In this document: positions 1 to 8,815 of the stretch, one piece after another | How positions within the stretch are numbered: the first letter of the stretch is position 1 | Layout: every line of letters starts with the position of its first letter | DNA from: Thalassoglobus sp. JC818 | GTDB lineage: Bacteria > Planctomycetota > Planctomycetia > Planctomycetales > Planctomycetaceae | Length of the DNA stretch: 64,000 nt | Reading direction: 5' to 3' | Assembly: GCF_040717535.1 (NCBI RefSeq) | Contig: NZ_JBFEFI010000003.1 | Location: forward strand, 380,001 to 444,000 | Made by a program: the position numbers and the translations under genes | The notes under the pieces: model-generated | The model's input: only the letters and a program-made list of their open reading frames with translations | Told to the model about the DNA's origin: nothing | Databases searched by the model: none

Positions 1-1305
1 ACCTTATGGTTTGTGCGTGCAAAACGTGACAAGGCTGCCGAGTCCGTCCCGGAATGGGAAACGCTTCGCGAACGTGCTTCGCAGATCAAAAAGTACACGA
101 TGACCAACATGGCCGAACTGCTGGAGCAGTTTGAGCGACAGGCAAAGGCCAACGGCATTCAGGTTCACTGGGCTAAAGACGCAGCTGAACACAACGAGAT
201 TGTTCTCAAGCTTCTTCAGTCGCACGACGTGAAGAAAGTCGTCAAAAGCAAATCGATGCTGACGGAGGAATGTCACCTCAATCCGTTTCTCGAACGCAAC
301 GATATCGAGGTCGTCGATACCGATCTCGGTGAGTGGATTGTTCAGCTTCGGGAAGAGCCCCCCAGTCATATTGTGATGCCCGCGATTCATACCAAGCGGG
401 AAGAAATTGGGGAGTTGTTTCATGAGAAGATCGGAACTGAAAAAGGTGCCACCGATCCTCAATATCTCACAGAAGCAGCTCGTCAGGAATTGAGACAGCG
501 CTTTCTGGCAGCTGACGCAGGGATCACCGGTGTCAATTTCGCTGTCGCAGAAACGGGCGGAATTGTCGTCTGCACGAATGAAGGCAACGCAGACTTGGGA
601 ACGTCACTTCCGAAGCTGCACATCGCTTGCATGGGTATCGAGAAAGTGATTCCTCGCCAGAAGGATCTCGCCGTCTTTCTGAGGCTGTTGGCGCGCTCAG
701 CCACGGGCCAGCCGATCACAACGTACTCCACGCACTTTCATGGGCCGCGTGAACCAGGATGTGAAATGCACATCGTTCTCGTGGACAATGGTCGCAGCGA
801 GATTCTCGGAAGCGATGACTTCCGCCGTTCGCTGAACTGCATTCGCTGCGGCGCGTGCATGAATACATGCCCCGTCTATCGACGAAGCGGAGGCCACAGC
901 TACAGCAACACGGTGCCCGGTCCTATTGGTTCGATTCTCGCACCATCACAAGACGCCCAAACACACTCAAGCCTCCCGTATGCTTGTTCGCTGTGTGGTT
1001 CTTGCAGCGATGTCTGCCCGGTCAAAATCAATCTTCACGAGCAGTTGTATACGTGGCGAAGTAAGCTCGTGTTGAAAGGCTTGCTACCGGTCTCGAAGAA
1101 GCTGCCGATGCAGGTTGCTGCCGGTGTCTTATCTCGACCATGGTTGTATCGACTCGCCGGAAGGTTTGGTCGATTTGCCTTGCGTTACCTGCCTCGGTTC
1201 ATGATCTATAACCCGCTCAACGATTGGGGCAATCAACGCGAGCTTCCCGTGCCTCCCAAGCAGAGCTTCCGACAGCTCTACGAGCAGCGCAAGAAGAAGC
1301 GGTAG
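1..1305 (+). CDS. lutB: LutB/LldF-type iron-sulfur protein of lactate oxidation (5' end outside window)
   Basis: Iron-sulfur subunit of the LutABC-type L-lactate oxidation complex, a cytoplasmic electron carrier that passes lactate electrons toward the respiratory chain. The reading frame is open to base 1, and its first residues (LWFVRAKRDKAA) already match the internal start of LutB proteins, so the true start lies left of the window. The N-terminal LUD-type domain carries VVKSKSMLTEE and GIVVCTNEGN. Two ferredoxin-type Cys clusters follow: CIRCGACMNTCPVYR and CSLCGSCSDVCPVKI. About 430 residues are visible against roughly 470 in the family. No lutC follows on this strand; lutA or lutC may lie upstream, which cannot be seen. 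Confidence 0.92.
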   Translation, partial: TLWFVRAKRDKAAESVPEWETLRERASQIKKYTMTNMAELLEQFERQAKANGIQVHWAKDAAEHNEIVLKLLQSHDVKKVVKSKSMLTEECHLNPFLERNDIEVVDTDLGEWIVQLREEPPSHIVMPAIHTKREEIGELFHEKIGTEKGATDPQYLTEAARQELRQRFLAADAGITGVNFAVAETGGIVVCTNEGNADLGTSLPKLHIACMGIEKVIPRQKDLAVFLRLLARSATGQPITTYSTHFHGPREPGCEMHIVLVDNGRSEILGSDDFRRSLNCIRCGACMNTCPVYRRSGGHSYSNTVPGPIGSILAPSQDAQTHSSLPYACSLCGSCSDVCPVKINLHEQLYTWRSKLVLKGLLPVSKKLPMQVAAGVLSRPWLYRLAGRFGRFALRYLPRFMIYNPLNDWGNQRELPVPPKQSFRQLYEQRKKKR

Positions 1306-2027
1306 GCCGTCAATTCATTTGAACCAAGCGGTGAGGCACTCTTTCGATGGATCTCGAAAAAGTTTGTCCTGCGCGTTGCCGTGAATGTGTCCCTCGACGC
1401 ATCGTACACAACCCGTAGTGAGGAAACGAAACGGGATACCATATGTGGTGTGGTGTCCGAAACTTGAGTCAAATTCCCTACAAGATCGGCAATTTGCTTT
1501 ACAACCAGATTCCCCTGAGTTAGCCTTATTTCCTGTCAGGGTTGGCAGCGTGTTGGACACAAAATCAACCTTCGACCTGCGTTTGAAGAGTTCCACTGAT
1601 TGGAATCAAAACCGCAGAAAGATTGAACGCCGAAAGTTCTAACAACGGAACGTTTCGGTCAGACGGAAACTTGGATTGGAATGGATTCCGATGCATCCGC
1701 ATCTCGCGAACATTGATCACCTTCTTTGCGATCGATTTCTCCGCACAGATCAATGTGATGACCTTGGCTTGCAACCCCTTGGCTTGGTCTTGTCGCTCTC
1801 CCTCCCTTTCTTCATTCTCAATCTCTCGTTTCTCTCACGAACTTTCTGCTGTCGTCCAATCACACAGGCCGTTTCGATTTGGAGTTTGACTCAAGCCATC
1901 CCCGCGTGCGGGCGCGGTTGAGTTCCAGTTCGGAAAAGTCCCGGCAAGCGACCCTTGCTCCCACTGTTTGATTCGATACCACGACCCGGAAAAAGAGTTC
2001 CATCCAACTCATCAAGGAAGAGAAACC
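1306..2027. other. Intergenic stretch without recognised gene
   Basis: About 720 bases between the lutB stop and the amidotransferase-like gene. Short open frames on both strands have no recognisable domain, no convincing ribosome-binding site and compositions unlike the flanking genes. The last 15 bases contain the Shine-Dalgarno sequence AAGGAAG of the next gene. No terminator hairpin with a T-run was found after lutB. Confidence 0.5.
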
Positions 2028-2804
2028 ATGAACGACAAACCAATCATTGCAATCAATGCCGATTTCCGTGCCGCGAAAAGCGAGACGTTCTCTTTCTCAT
2101 GGATGCACACTGGATACTACGATTCTGTCAGCAACAGCGGTGGCATTCCGATCATGTTGCCGCCCATGGCTGAAGATGATGACCTGCGTCGGATGCTGGA
2201 ACAAGTTGATGGGCTTGTTCTGACCGGATGCAAACTTGACCTCGACCCGATTCGCCTTGGCTTTGATCCACACCCGGTCACACGAGCAATGCCTGCTCGT
2301 CGCGAAGACTTTGACCGCCGTCTGGCAAAGCTCGCATACGAAATGAAGATTCCTACACTTGCTATCGGATCGGGAATGCAAGTATTGAATCTGATCTGCG
2401 GAGGCACTCTCTTCCAACACGTCGCTGAAGATGTTTATCGTTCGTTGTGCCACCGAGATGCTGTCGAAAACTGCTTGCGACACGTGATCGAAATCGTTCC
2501 GGGAACGAAAATGGATTCGATCTACGGACCTGGTGAAATTCGCGTGAACAGTGATCATCACATGGCGATTGACCAACTGGCATCGGTCTTCCGTGCTTCA
2601 GCGACAGCGATGGATGGAGTCGTCGAAGCTTACGAATCAACTGATGACAACTGGTGGTGCCTCGGAACTCAGTTCCACCCGGAAAGTGAATCCGCGTCCG
2701 CTCTTGATCTGCAAGTCTTTGAAGCATTCATCGACGGTGCGAAAGAGCAGACCGCGACCGGCGTCGACATTCTTCAGTTCGACCAGACACGCCGCGTTGC
2801 TTGA
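2028..2804 (+). CDS. Class I glutamine amidotransferase-like protein (peptidase C26/PuuD family), nucleophile missing
   Basis: Resembles gamma-glutamyl-gamma-aminobutyrate hydrolase (PuuD) and other peptidase C26 proteins. I chose the ATG at 2028 because AAGGAAG sits 7 bases upstream; the frame extends to a TTG at 1968 without a good site. The protein is about 258 residues. The family nucleophile elbow, normally GICRGMQ, reads AIGSGMQ here, so the catalytic Cys position (about residue 114) is Gly. The downstream part is normal: VNSDHHMA, and GTQFHPESE with the catalytic His and Glu. It may therefore be a non-hydrolytic binding protein or use another mechanism. A terminator follows at 2881. 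Confidence 0.8.
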   Translation: MNDKPIIAINADFRAAKSETFSFSWMHTGYYDSVSNSGGIPIMLPPMAEDDDLRRMLEQVDGLVLTGCKLDLDPIRLGFDPHPVTRAMPARREDFDRRLAKLAYEMKIPTLAIGSGMQVLNLICGGTLFQHVAEDVYRSLCHRDAVENCLRHVIEIVPGTKMDSIYGPGEIRVNSDHHMAIDQLASVFRASATAMDGVVEAYESTDDNWWCLGTQFHPESESASALDLQVFEAFIDGAKEQTATGVDILQFDQTRRVA

Positions 2805-2880
2805 TCGATAACTCTCGAGTGATCAAGGCGAGTGGACAAGCAAGTCACTCGTGCTCGCGCCGATTGAACGCATAAAAAAC

Positions 2881-2915
2881 AACAGCCCGTTGGAGTTTCT
2901 CCAGCGGGCTGTTTT
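2881..2915. terminator. Intrinsic terminator between convergent genes
   Basis: A 15-bp stem (2881-2895 with 2899-2913, one G-T wobble) closes a 3-base loop and is followed by a T-run. An A-rich stretch lies just before it, so it could stop transcription in both directions, serving the amidotransferase-like gene on the plus strand and rtcB on the minus strand. Confidence 0.85.
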
Positions 2916-2940
2916 CATTTAGTTATCGGTTTTGTTGACG

Positions 2941-4329
2941 TCAGTCTTCTGCGCGGCTTCCATCTCCGCACATCTTGACGATGCGGGGATCGAATTGCGC
3001 GACTGCGTCAACGAGGTCGGTTTGGGCTTTCATGACTTCGTGAATGTCCTTGTAAACCATCGGAACTTCATCCGATCCCGCCGACAGGACTTTGACACCC
3101 TTTTTGGCGAGATCGCTCCGCACATGGTTGAAGCGGTAGGTCGCGTTCGCCTGCTTTCGAGACATGACGCGTCCTGCTCCGTGCGAAGCGGAATGAAGTG
3201 ACCGATCGTTTCCTTTTCCACGAACCACAAACGCTGGAGTTCCCATCGATCCCGGGATTACACCGAGGACACCCTCTCCCGCCGGGGTCGCTCCTTTGCG
3301 ATGGACAATCACTTCAGTTCCGTTGTGGACCTCCTTCCACGCGAAGTTGTGATGGTTCTCAACCGTAGTCAACACGTTTGCATCTGCGTGTTTTGTCACC
3401 TCTTCGTGGATGACCGCATGATTCGCTGAGGCATACTCACCCATCAGGTTCATGGCCAGCCAATACTCCTGACCCGCTTCGGAATCAAGTTCCAACCAGG
3501 CGAGCTGACCGAACTCTTTGTACTGCGACGGCAACAGTTGCTGCGCAATCTTGCTGTACGTTGAGCAGACCGAATGACCCACCCCACGACTTCCGCTATG
3601 GCTCAGCAGTGCAGTGTAAGTTCCCGGTTTCAGTCCAAGATCGGATTCGTGAAGTGTCAGAGTTCCGAACTCGACGAAGTGGTTTCCGGATCCGGAAGTT
3701 CCGAGTTGCTTCCATGCTTTGTCCTTGTTCTGACGAGTAATCCGAGTCACCGACCAGTCCTCGTCCATCACGGAATGGTTCTTGCGCCGGTCCCAGCTCT
3801 TTCCGGTTCCGAACACAGTTCCCTTTTCAATGGCATTGGAAAGCCGACGGACTTGTGATTCCTCCCCGAAACGCTCAACCGGAATGTCGAGGATGGACAA
3901 CTTCATTCGACACGCAATGTCGACACCGACTGCGTATGGACAGACCGCTCCCTCCAGGGCAAGCACACCACCAATTGGAAGTCCGTATCCAACGTGAGCA
4001 TCCGGCATCAGAGCTCCGGCGACAGCATGCGGCAGCGAACATGCATCCCGCATTTGTCGATGCGAATTGTCGTCGATGAACTCGCTTCCCCAAACCGAAT
4101 AGTCGATCTGATGTCGCTCGAAAGCTGGAGGAGCGCAGACGAGTTCGTTCGCGAACTCCCCGAAGACAGAATCACCGTCAAAGTCCGATGGGGAACTCAC
4201 AACCTGCACGAGGCGATCAAGTGCTTCTTTCCCACTCATTCCGGATGAGACAGCTGCTTGAATTGCCTGGATCGCTGACTTCGCACACGACTCAGGGACA
4301 CCAATTTTCTGTAATTGTCGACGGTTCAT
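2941..4329 (-). CDS. rtcB: RNA-splicing ligase RtcB
   Basis: GTP- and Mn-dependent RNA ligase that joins 2',3'-cyclic phosphate or 3'-phosphate ends to 5'-OH ends, in RNA repair and tRNA ligation. The 462-residue length is typical. Recognisable RtcB blocks are MPDAHVGYG, GVDIACRM (metal-ligand Asp and Cys), SGSGNHFVEFG, LLSHSGSRGVG, VHRKGATPA and SASHGAGRVMSR; the last contains the His that is guanylylated in characterised RtcB. It is followed only by the shared terminator, and no archease or RtcA gene is next to it. Confidence 0.95.
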   Translation of the reverse strand: MNRRQLQKIGVPESCAKSAIQAIQAAVSSGMSGKEALDRLVQVVSSPSDFDGDSVFGEFANELVCAPPAFERHQIDYSVWGSEFIDDNSHRQMRDACSLPHAVAGALMPDAHVGYGLPIGGVLALEGAVCPYAVGVDIACRMKLSILDIPVERFGEESQVRRLSNAIEKGTVFGTGKSWDRRKNHSVMDEDWSVTRITRQNKDKAWKQLGTSGSGNHFVEFGTLTLHESDLGLKPGTYTALLSHSGSRGVGHSVCSTYSKIAQQLLPSQYKEFGQLAWLELDSEAGQEYWLAMNLMGEYASANHAVIHEEVTKHADANVLTTVENHHNFAWKEVHNGTEVIVHRKGATPAGEGVLGVIPGSMGTPAFVVRGKGNDRSLHSASHGAGRVMSRKQANATYRFNHVRSDLAKKGVKVLSAGSDEVPMVYKDIHEVMKAQTDLVDAVAQFDPRIVKMCGDGSRAED

Positions 4330-4623
4330 TCGAGCATCCTTTCGCTCAGATCTCTCGCCTTCGCGCGAGCAAACTCAATCTTCAGCGTAAGAAAAGAGAA
4401 GAGACAATCGCAGAGCCACTCAGAAAATAAATCGGCGAGAGACATTCACTCTGCGTGGCCCTCCTCGCTTTGACAACCCAGTCAAAGACGAAATGAATCT
4501 TGAGTTGGACACCGGACACGCTCACCAGAGCAGGAGTTCGGAAGAATGATCTAGCAACAATTCGTTTTCAGAGAATTCTTTCACGCAGGCTTTCTTCAGT
4601 CGCATAATGCTACGCAAAGAAAT
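4330..4623. other. Intergenic region upstream of rtcB, downstream of polA
   Basis: Nearly 300 bases between two minus-strand genes. It should hold the rtcB promoter and the polA 3' end. I see no convincing hairpin-T-run terminator and no small gene. Confidence 0.4.
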
Positions 4624-7314
4624 TCAATCAGCGTCGAGCCAGTTGTCGCCCTGTTTGCAGTCGATGACCAGCGGAACATCGAGGTCGAGGGCAGTTTCCA
4701 TTTCGTGTCGAGCTAAGGAAATCAGGGAATCAACATCTTCAGCAGGAGCTTCGAAAACGAGTTCATCATGAATCTGCAAAAGCATCCGGGCGGAGTGTTT
4801 TTGTTTTTTTAATTGATTGAAGACGTTGATCATTGCCTGTTTGATCAAATCCGCAGCCGATCCTTGAATGACAGTGTTGACGGCGGTTCGTTCCGGAAGA
4901 TTCAGGTTGCCCCACCGCTTCGGTCGAATGCCAGAGATCTCACGCCGTCGCCCTAAGATCGTGCGTGCGTAGCCCGACTCTTTACACTCATCCAGAACGC
5001 GGTCCATAAACTCCTGCACGGACGCGTACTTTGTAAAGTAATCGTCAATGAACTGAGCAGCTTCTTCTTTCGGAATCGAAAGAGCGGCAGCCAGGCCATA
5101 GGCGGATTGACCGTAAATCACGCCAAAGTTGACAGCTTTGGCGACTCGCCGTTGTGAAGAATCGACGTCTTCGACCGGAACGCCATAGACCTGTGCTGCA
5201 ACGGTGCGATGAATGTCTTCGCCGTCGCGAAAGGCTCGCTGAAGTTCTTCGTCTTTGCAGAAATGGGCGAGCATTCTGAGTTCGATTTGCGAATAGTCGA
5301 GGCAGACAAGTTTCCAACCGGGTTGGCTCGGAACGAAGGCTTTGCGGATCATTTGTCCTTCGTCGGTCCGAATCGGAATGTTCTGAAGGTTTGGATCGCT
5401 CGAGCTGAGTCGGCCGGTCGCTGCTGTCGTTTGGCTGAAGGATGTGTGGATGTGACCGGTCGTCTTGTTGACCAGAGCAGGCAGGGCGTCGAGATACGTC
5501 CCTTTGAGTTTGGAAAGCTGTCGGTGTTCGATCAGCTTGGCGGGAAGCGGATGTTCATGAGCAAGTTTTTCAAGCACTTCCTGATCGGTGCTAAGGCCGG
5601 TCTTCGTCTTCTTGATGACGGGAAGTTTGAGGTCTTCGAAGAGCACTTTCGAGAGTTGCTTCGGTGAATCGATGTTGAAATTCGAACCGGCGATTGAGTG
5701 AATCTCTTCCACGAGTTGAGACAATCGAAGCGTCAGGTGATCGCTTTGTCGCTTGAGTTCCTCGACGTCAACTCGCACGCCATTCCATTCCATCTCAGCG
5801 AGCACTTTGATCAGTGGACGTTCGAGGTCCCAGTAGAGCCCCCACAGATTCTCTTCCTTCAGTTGCTCGCCGATGATTTCGGTCAATTGCCAGCAGACGT
5901 CGGCATCTTCGCTGGCGTACTCCGCCGCAGCATCGACATCGACCTCGAACATCTTCAGCTGTTTCTTGCCTTTCCCGATCAAGTCGCTGATGGGGATCAT
6001 TTCCCGGTGAAGATACTTCTTCGAGATTTCATCCAGCTTATGAGTTCTGGCACCCGCATCGAGGAGATAATCCCCGATCATGGAATCGAGGCCGATCGTT
6101 GCGATTTCAACTCCGACGCGGCGCAGTACGAGGTAGTCATACTTGATGTTCTGGTTGACGATCGTTTTCGTGGGATCTTCGAGAATCGGTTTCAGGGCAG
6201 CGAGAACTTCGTCAGCGTTGAGTGTCGCAGAACCGGGTGGTCCATCGACTGGAAGATAAAACGACTGATGTGCTTTCCAGCAGAAGGCCCAGCCGACGAT
6301 GTCTGCTTGCAGCGGGTCGACGCTTGTCGTCTCAAGATCGACGCAGAACTCATCCTCTTTTTGAAGGTCTTTGAGAAAGTCATTGAATTCCTTGGATGTC
6401 GAAATTGTCCTCCAGCTTCGACTTTCCACTTCAGGATCTGGGCCAGCACCTTTCTGAATTTCGGTTTCCATTTCGTTGGCGTAACGACGAAAACCAAAGT
6501 CCCGGAAGAGTTCGAGAAGTCGCTCATGGTCGGGAGCCTGCACTCGGCAGTCATCCCAAGACAGCTCGATCGGAAGATCCGTTTTCAGCGCGACAAGCTC
6601 TTTACTCATGCGGGCTTGATCGGCGAACTCTTTCAGATTGGAAGCGAGTTTTTTTCCGGGAGCCTGATCGGCGTTTTCAAGAACTGCGTCGAGAGTTTCG
6701 AATTTCTCGAGCAGCATCTGAGCTTTCTTTGGACCGACGAGTGGAACGCCCGGAACGTTGTCGACGCTGTCTCCGACGAGTGATTGGAAATCAATCACTT
6801 GATCCGGTCGCACTCCCCATTCGTCCCAGAGGTTTTCTTCATCGAAGAAAGATCGTTTGCGGATGCTGTAGATTTTGATCTTCGGGCTGAGGAGCTGTCG
6901 GATATCCTTGTCGCTCGTAACGACGCAGACATCCATGCCTTCGGCCGCAGCTCGCGTGGCCACTGTTGCGATGACATCGTCTGCCTCCCAACCGGGATAG
7001 GAGACAATCGGAATTCCATAGCCTTCAACGACGTCGAGGATCATCGGAATCTGCGGACGCAAGTCGTCCGGCATTTCGTCGCGGTTGGCTTTGTATTCGG
7101 TGTAGATGGCAACACGCTCTTGAGGCGTGGCGGACTCCATTGCACAGATGATGTGAGTCGGCGATTTCTCTTTCAGCAGGTGTTGAATGTCTCCGGTGAA
7201 TCCGTACACCGCATTCGTCGGTTGGCCCCGCGTGCCCGTCATCGGTTGCCGGATTGCATGAAAGACCTGAAAGACGAGAGAAAAGGTATCGATAATGTAG
7301 AGCGTCTCAGCCAT
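4624..7314 (-). CDS. polA: DNA polymerase I
   Basis: Repair and Okazaki-fragment polymerase of about 896 residues with all three classical parts. The N-terminal 5' nuclease domain (about 1-300) includes WEADDVIATVA, VVTSDKDIRQL and GDSVDNVPGVPLVGPKKA. A 3'-5' exonuclease domain with an intact DxE motif (FCVDLETTS) suggests active proofreading. The family A polymerase domain has DYSQIELRMLAHF, the finger helix KAVNFGVIYGQSAYG and LQIHDELVFEAP. I chose the ATG at 7314 (MAETLYIIDTFS); the 19-residue upstream extension looks non-coding. There is no strong Shine-Dalgarno sequence. Confidence 0.97.
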   Translation of the reverse strand: MAETLYIIDTFSLVFQVFHAIRQPMTGTRGQPTNAVYGFTGDIQHLLKEKSPTHIICAMESATPQERVAIYTEYKANRDEMPDDLRPQIPMILDVVEGYGIPIVSYPGWEADDVIATVATRAAAEGMDVCVVTSDKDIRQLLSPKIKIYSIRKRSFFDEENLWDEWGVRPDQVIDFQSLVGDSVDNVPGVPLVGPKKAQMLLEKFETLDAVLENADQAPGKKLASNLKEFADQARMSKELVALKTDLPIELSWDDCRVQAPDHERLLELFRDFGFRRYANEMETEIQKGAGPDPEVESRSWRTISTSKEFNDFLKDLQKEDEFCVDLETTSVDPLQADIVGWAFCWKAHQSFYLPVDGPPGSATLNADEVLAALKPILEDPTKTIVNQNIKYDYLVLRRVGVEIATIGLDSMIGDYLLDAGARTHKLDEISKKYLHREMIPISDLIGKGKKQLKMFEVDVDAAAEYASEDADVCWQLTEIIGEQLKEENLWGLYWDLERPLIKVLAEMEWNGVRVDVEELKRQSDHLTLRLSQLVEEIHSIAGSNFNIDSPKQLSKVLFEDLKLPVIKKTKTGLSTDQEVLEKLAHEHPLPAKLIEHRQLSKLKGTYLDALPALVNKTTGHIHTSFSQTTAATGRLSSSDPNLQNIPIRTDEGQMIRKAFVPSQPGWKLVCLDYSQIELRMLAHFCKDEELQRAFRDGEDIHRTVAAQVYGVPVEDVDSSQRRVAKAVNFGVIYGQSAYGLAAALSIPKEEAAQFIDDYFTKYASVQEFMDRVLDECKESGYARTILGRRREISGIRPKRWGNLNLPERTAVNTVIQGSAADLIKQAMINVFNQLKKQKHSARMLLQIHDELVFEAPAEDVDSLISLARHEMETALDLDVPLVIDCKQGDNWLDAD

Positions 7315-7777
7315 CAGTTGTCCGGTTGTCAAAAGAATCTGTGATAGATGGCTCGGAAGACTGAGTCGCATCCATCAGAGTTTGTTGCACTCGCCTGAAC
7401 AGCTTCACGCTGTTGTGAGTCAGTTTGTTGATGCGATTTCGCGAAGATTCGAGCAAGTTGCTGTTCTCTGTGCACTCGCTTGCACTGTTTCACAAGTTAA
7501 AAGGCTGTGCTTGTTCGTGCGAGACCCTGCACACAAATTCATGAAATGCTCTCATCCGTGAAGTGCTCGCAAGGCACTCCAGATTGTCTCAAAACCGTTC
7601 CTGGATTCATGAATGTCTTCGATATCGATTCGAATCACAAGTTCGGGAGATCAGATCGCACGTTTCAGAGATGAAAGTGCTCTTGTGAAGAGAAAGTCGC
7701 AGAGATCAATGGAAGATTCTCCGCGGAAGCTCCAAGTATGAAGCTGGCAATTGTGAAGATGCGTGACGAATCTTTCG
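7315..7777. other. Intergenic region containing interspersed repeat copy A
   Basis: About 460 bases between polA and the prenyltransferase-repeat gene, both on the minus strand. It contains one copy of the window's interspersed repeat (7451-7524) and no recognisable gene. Confidence 0.5.
7451..7524 (+). repeat. Interspersed intergenic repeat, copy A
   Basis: Starts with GAGCAAGTTGCTG, continues through GTGCACTCGCTTGCACTGTTTCAC and ends TTGTTCGTGCGAGA. It is closely similar to copy D at 33160. Flanking genes run on the minus strand, so the element is antisense to them as in the other copies. Confidence 0.8.
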
Positions 7778-8812
7778 TCAGCGTTGGAAAATTGGCAGGT
7801 ATCCGTGCTTCAACTGCAGAATCGTGGCGTTCATGGCGGTCACATAAACCGGGCCGACGCTGTTGTCTTGCCATGAGCCATCGGGACCTTGCTGACTGAC
7901 GAGGACCGCTTCGATCTCCGCACGGTACTTGTCCCAAAGGTCAGTTTCCCGATACATCACTTGTGCAAGGTAATAGTGCATGTAGTGCCAATGACCGAAG
8001 CTGTTGCTCTTGATGCCGTTTCCTTCCGGCCAGATGTTCGTTTCGCAGTACTTCAGCATTTTTTCGACGTCATCGGTCTCGCCGTATTCACCGGCGCTGT
8101 ACATGCTCGCAACTGCAGCAGCGGTGATCGGTGCGCGGGCACCTCCTCCGCGGATGCTGTACTGAATTCCTCCGTCTTCAGTCATACATTTGCGGATGTA
8201 AACCTTCGCGCGATCGATGATTTCGCGGGGAACGACGATTCCCGCGTTGCGACAGGCCCGCAGTCCCTGAACTTGCGTGACGCAGGTGGAACCTTCGTCG
8301 AAGTCATTTCCCTCACGAGCTGAAACGTAACCCCATCCTCCAAGGGATGTTTGCGCTTCAGCACTGAAACGGACTGCTTTATCCAGTGTTTTCTTGATCT
8401 GAGTTCGTCTGAGAGCGTCTTCTTCCTCACCATAGACCTGAGACAGGAAGAGCATGCTGAAGCCGTGACCGTAGGTGTAGTGGTAGTCGTCCGGGTATCC
8501 GATCAATCCACTCGGTTGGGACATGTCGATCAGGTAATCGACTGCTCGCGAGATGTTTTTGGCGTACCGTCCCCGGGTTGTTGTTGAGCCCTCCGCAAGA
8601 AACGCAGTCCCAGCCAGAGCCGTCATTGCGACGCGATACTGTCCCCCGTTGGCTTCCCAGAATCCCTGTCGCCGTTGTGCTCGGGAGAGGTATTCGAGAC
8701 TTCGCGTGACTGAGCGTTTCACCGCAGCGTCATCCGCGTTCAAGACCGTATTTGGAACAACGGTCAGAATGATGCAGAACAGGATTGCGGTGAAAGCTCG
8801 CGAAAATCTCAT
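7778..8812 (-). CDS. Secreted prenyltransferase/squalene-oxidase repeat protein
   Basis: A 344-residue protein with a clear N-terminal signal peptide (MRFSRAFTAILFCIILTVV, cleavage after the Asn-Ala region). The body contains alpha/alpha-barrel repeats of the terpenoid cyclase/prenyltransferase superfamily, for example QGPDGSWQDN, TSLGGWGYVS, GQYRVAMTALAGTAFLA and APITAAAVASMYSAG. Planctomycetes carry many such exported proteins of unknown substrate; nothing here shows a true cyclase active site. A strong AAGGAGG precedes the ATG and lies inside the end of the aminotransferase gene, whose stop is 3 bases upstream, so the two are almost certainly co-transcribed and coupled. Confidence 0.82.
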   Translation of the reverse strand: MRFSRAFTAILFCIILTVVPNTVLNADDAAVKRSVTRSLEYLSRAQRRQGFWEANGGQYRVAMTALAGTAFLAEGSTTTRGRYAKNISRAVDYLIDMSQPSGLIGYPDDYHYTYGHGFSMLFLSQVYGEEEDALRRTQIKKTLDKAVRFSAEAQTSLGGWGYVSAREGNDFDEGSTCVTQVQGLRACRNAGIVVPREIIDRAKVYIRKCMTEDGGIQYSIRGGGARAPITAAAVASMYSAGEYGETDDVEKMLKYCETNIWPEGNGIKSNSFGHWHYMHYYLAQVMYRETDLWDKYRAEIEAVLVSQQGPDGSWQDNSVGPVYVTAMNATILQLKHGYLPIFQR

Positions 8813-8815
8813 GAA

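Noticed and set aside
5698-6783. Long plus-strand open frame of about 360 codons opposite polA
   Set aside because: It lies entirely antisense to polA, has no domain, and its composition mirrors the opposite-strand codon pattern of a real gene.
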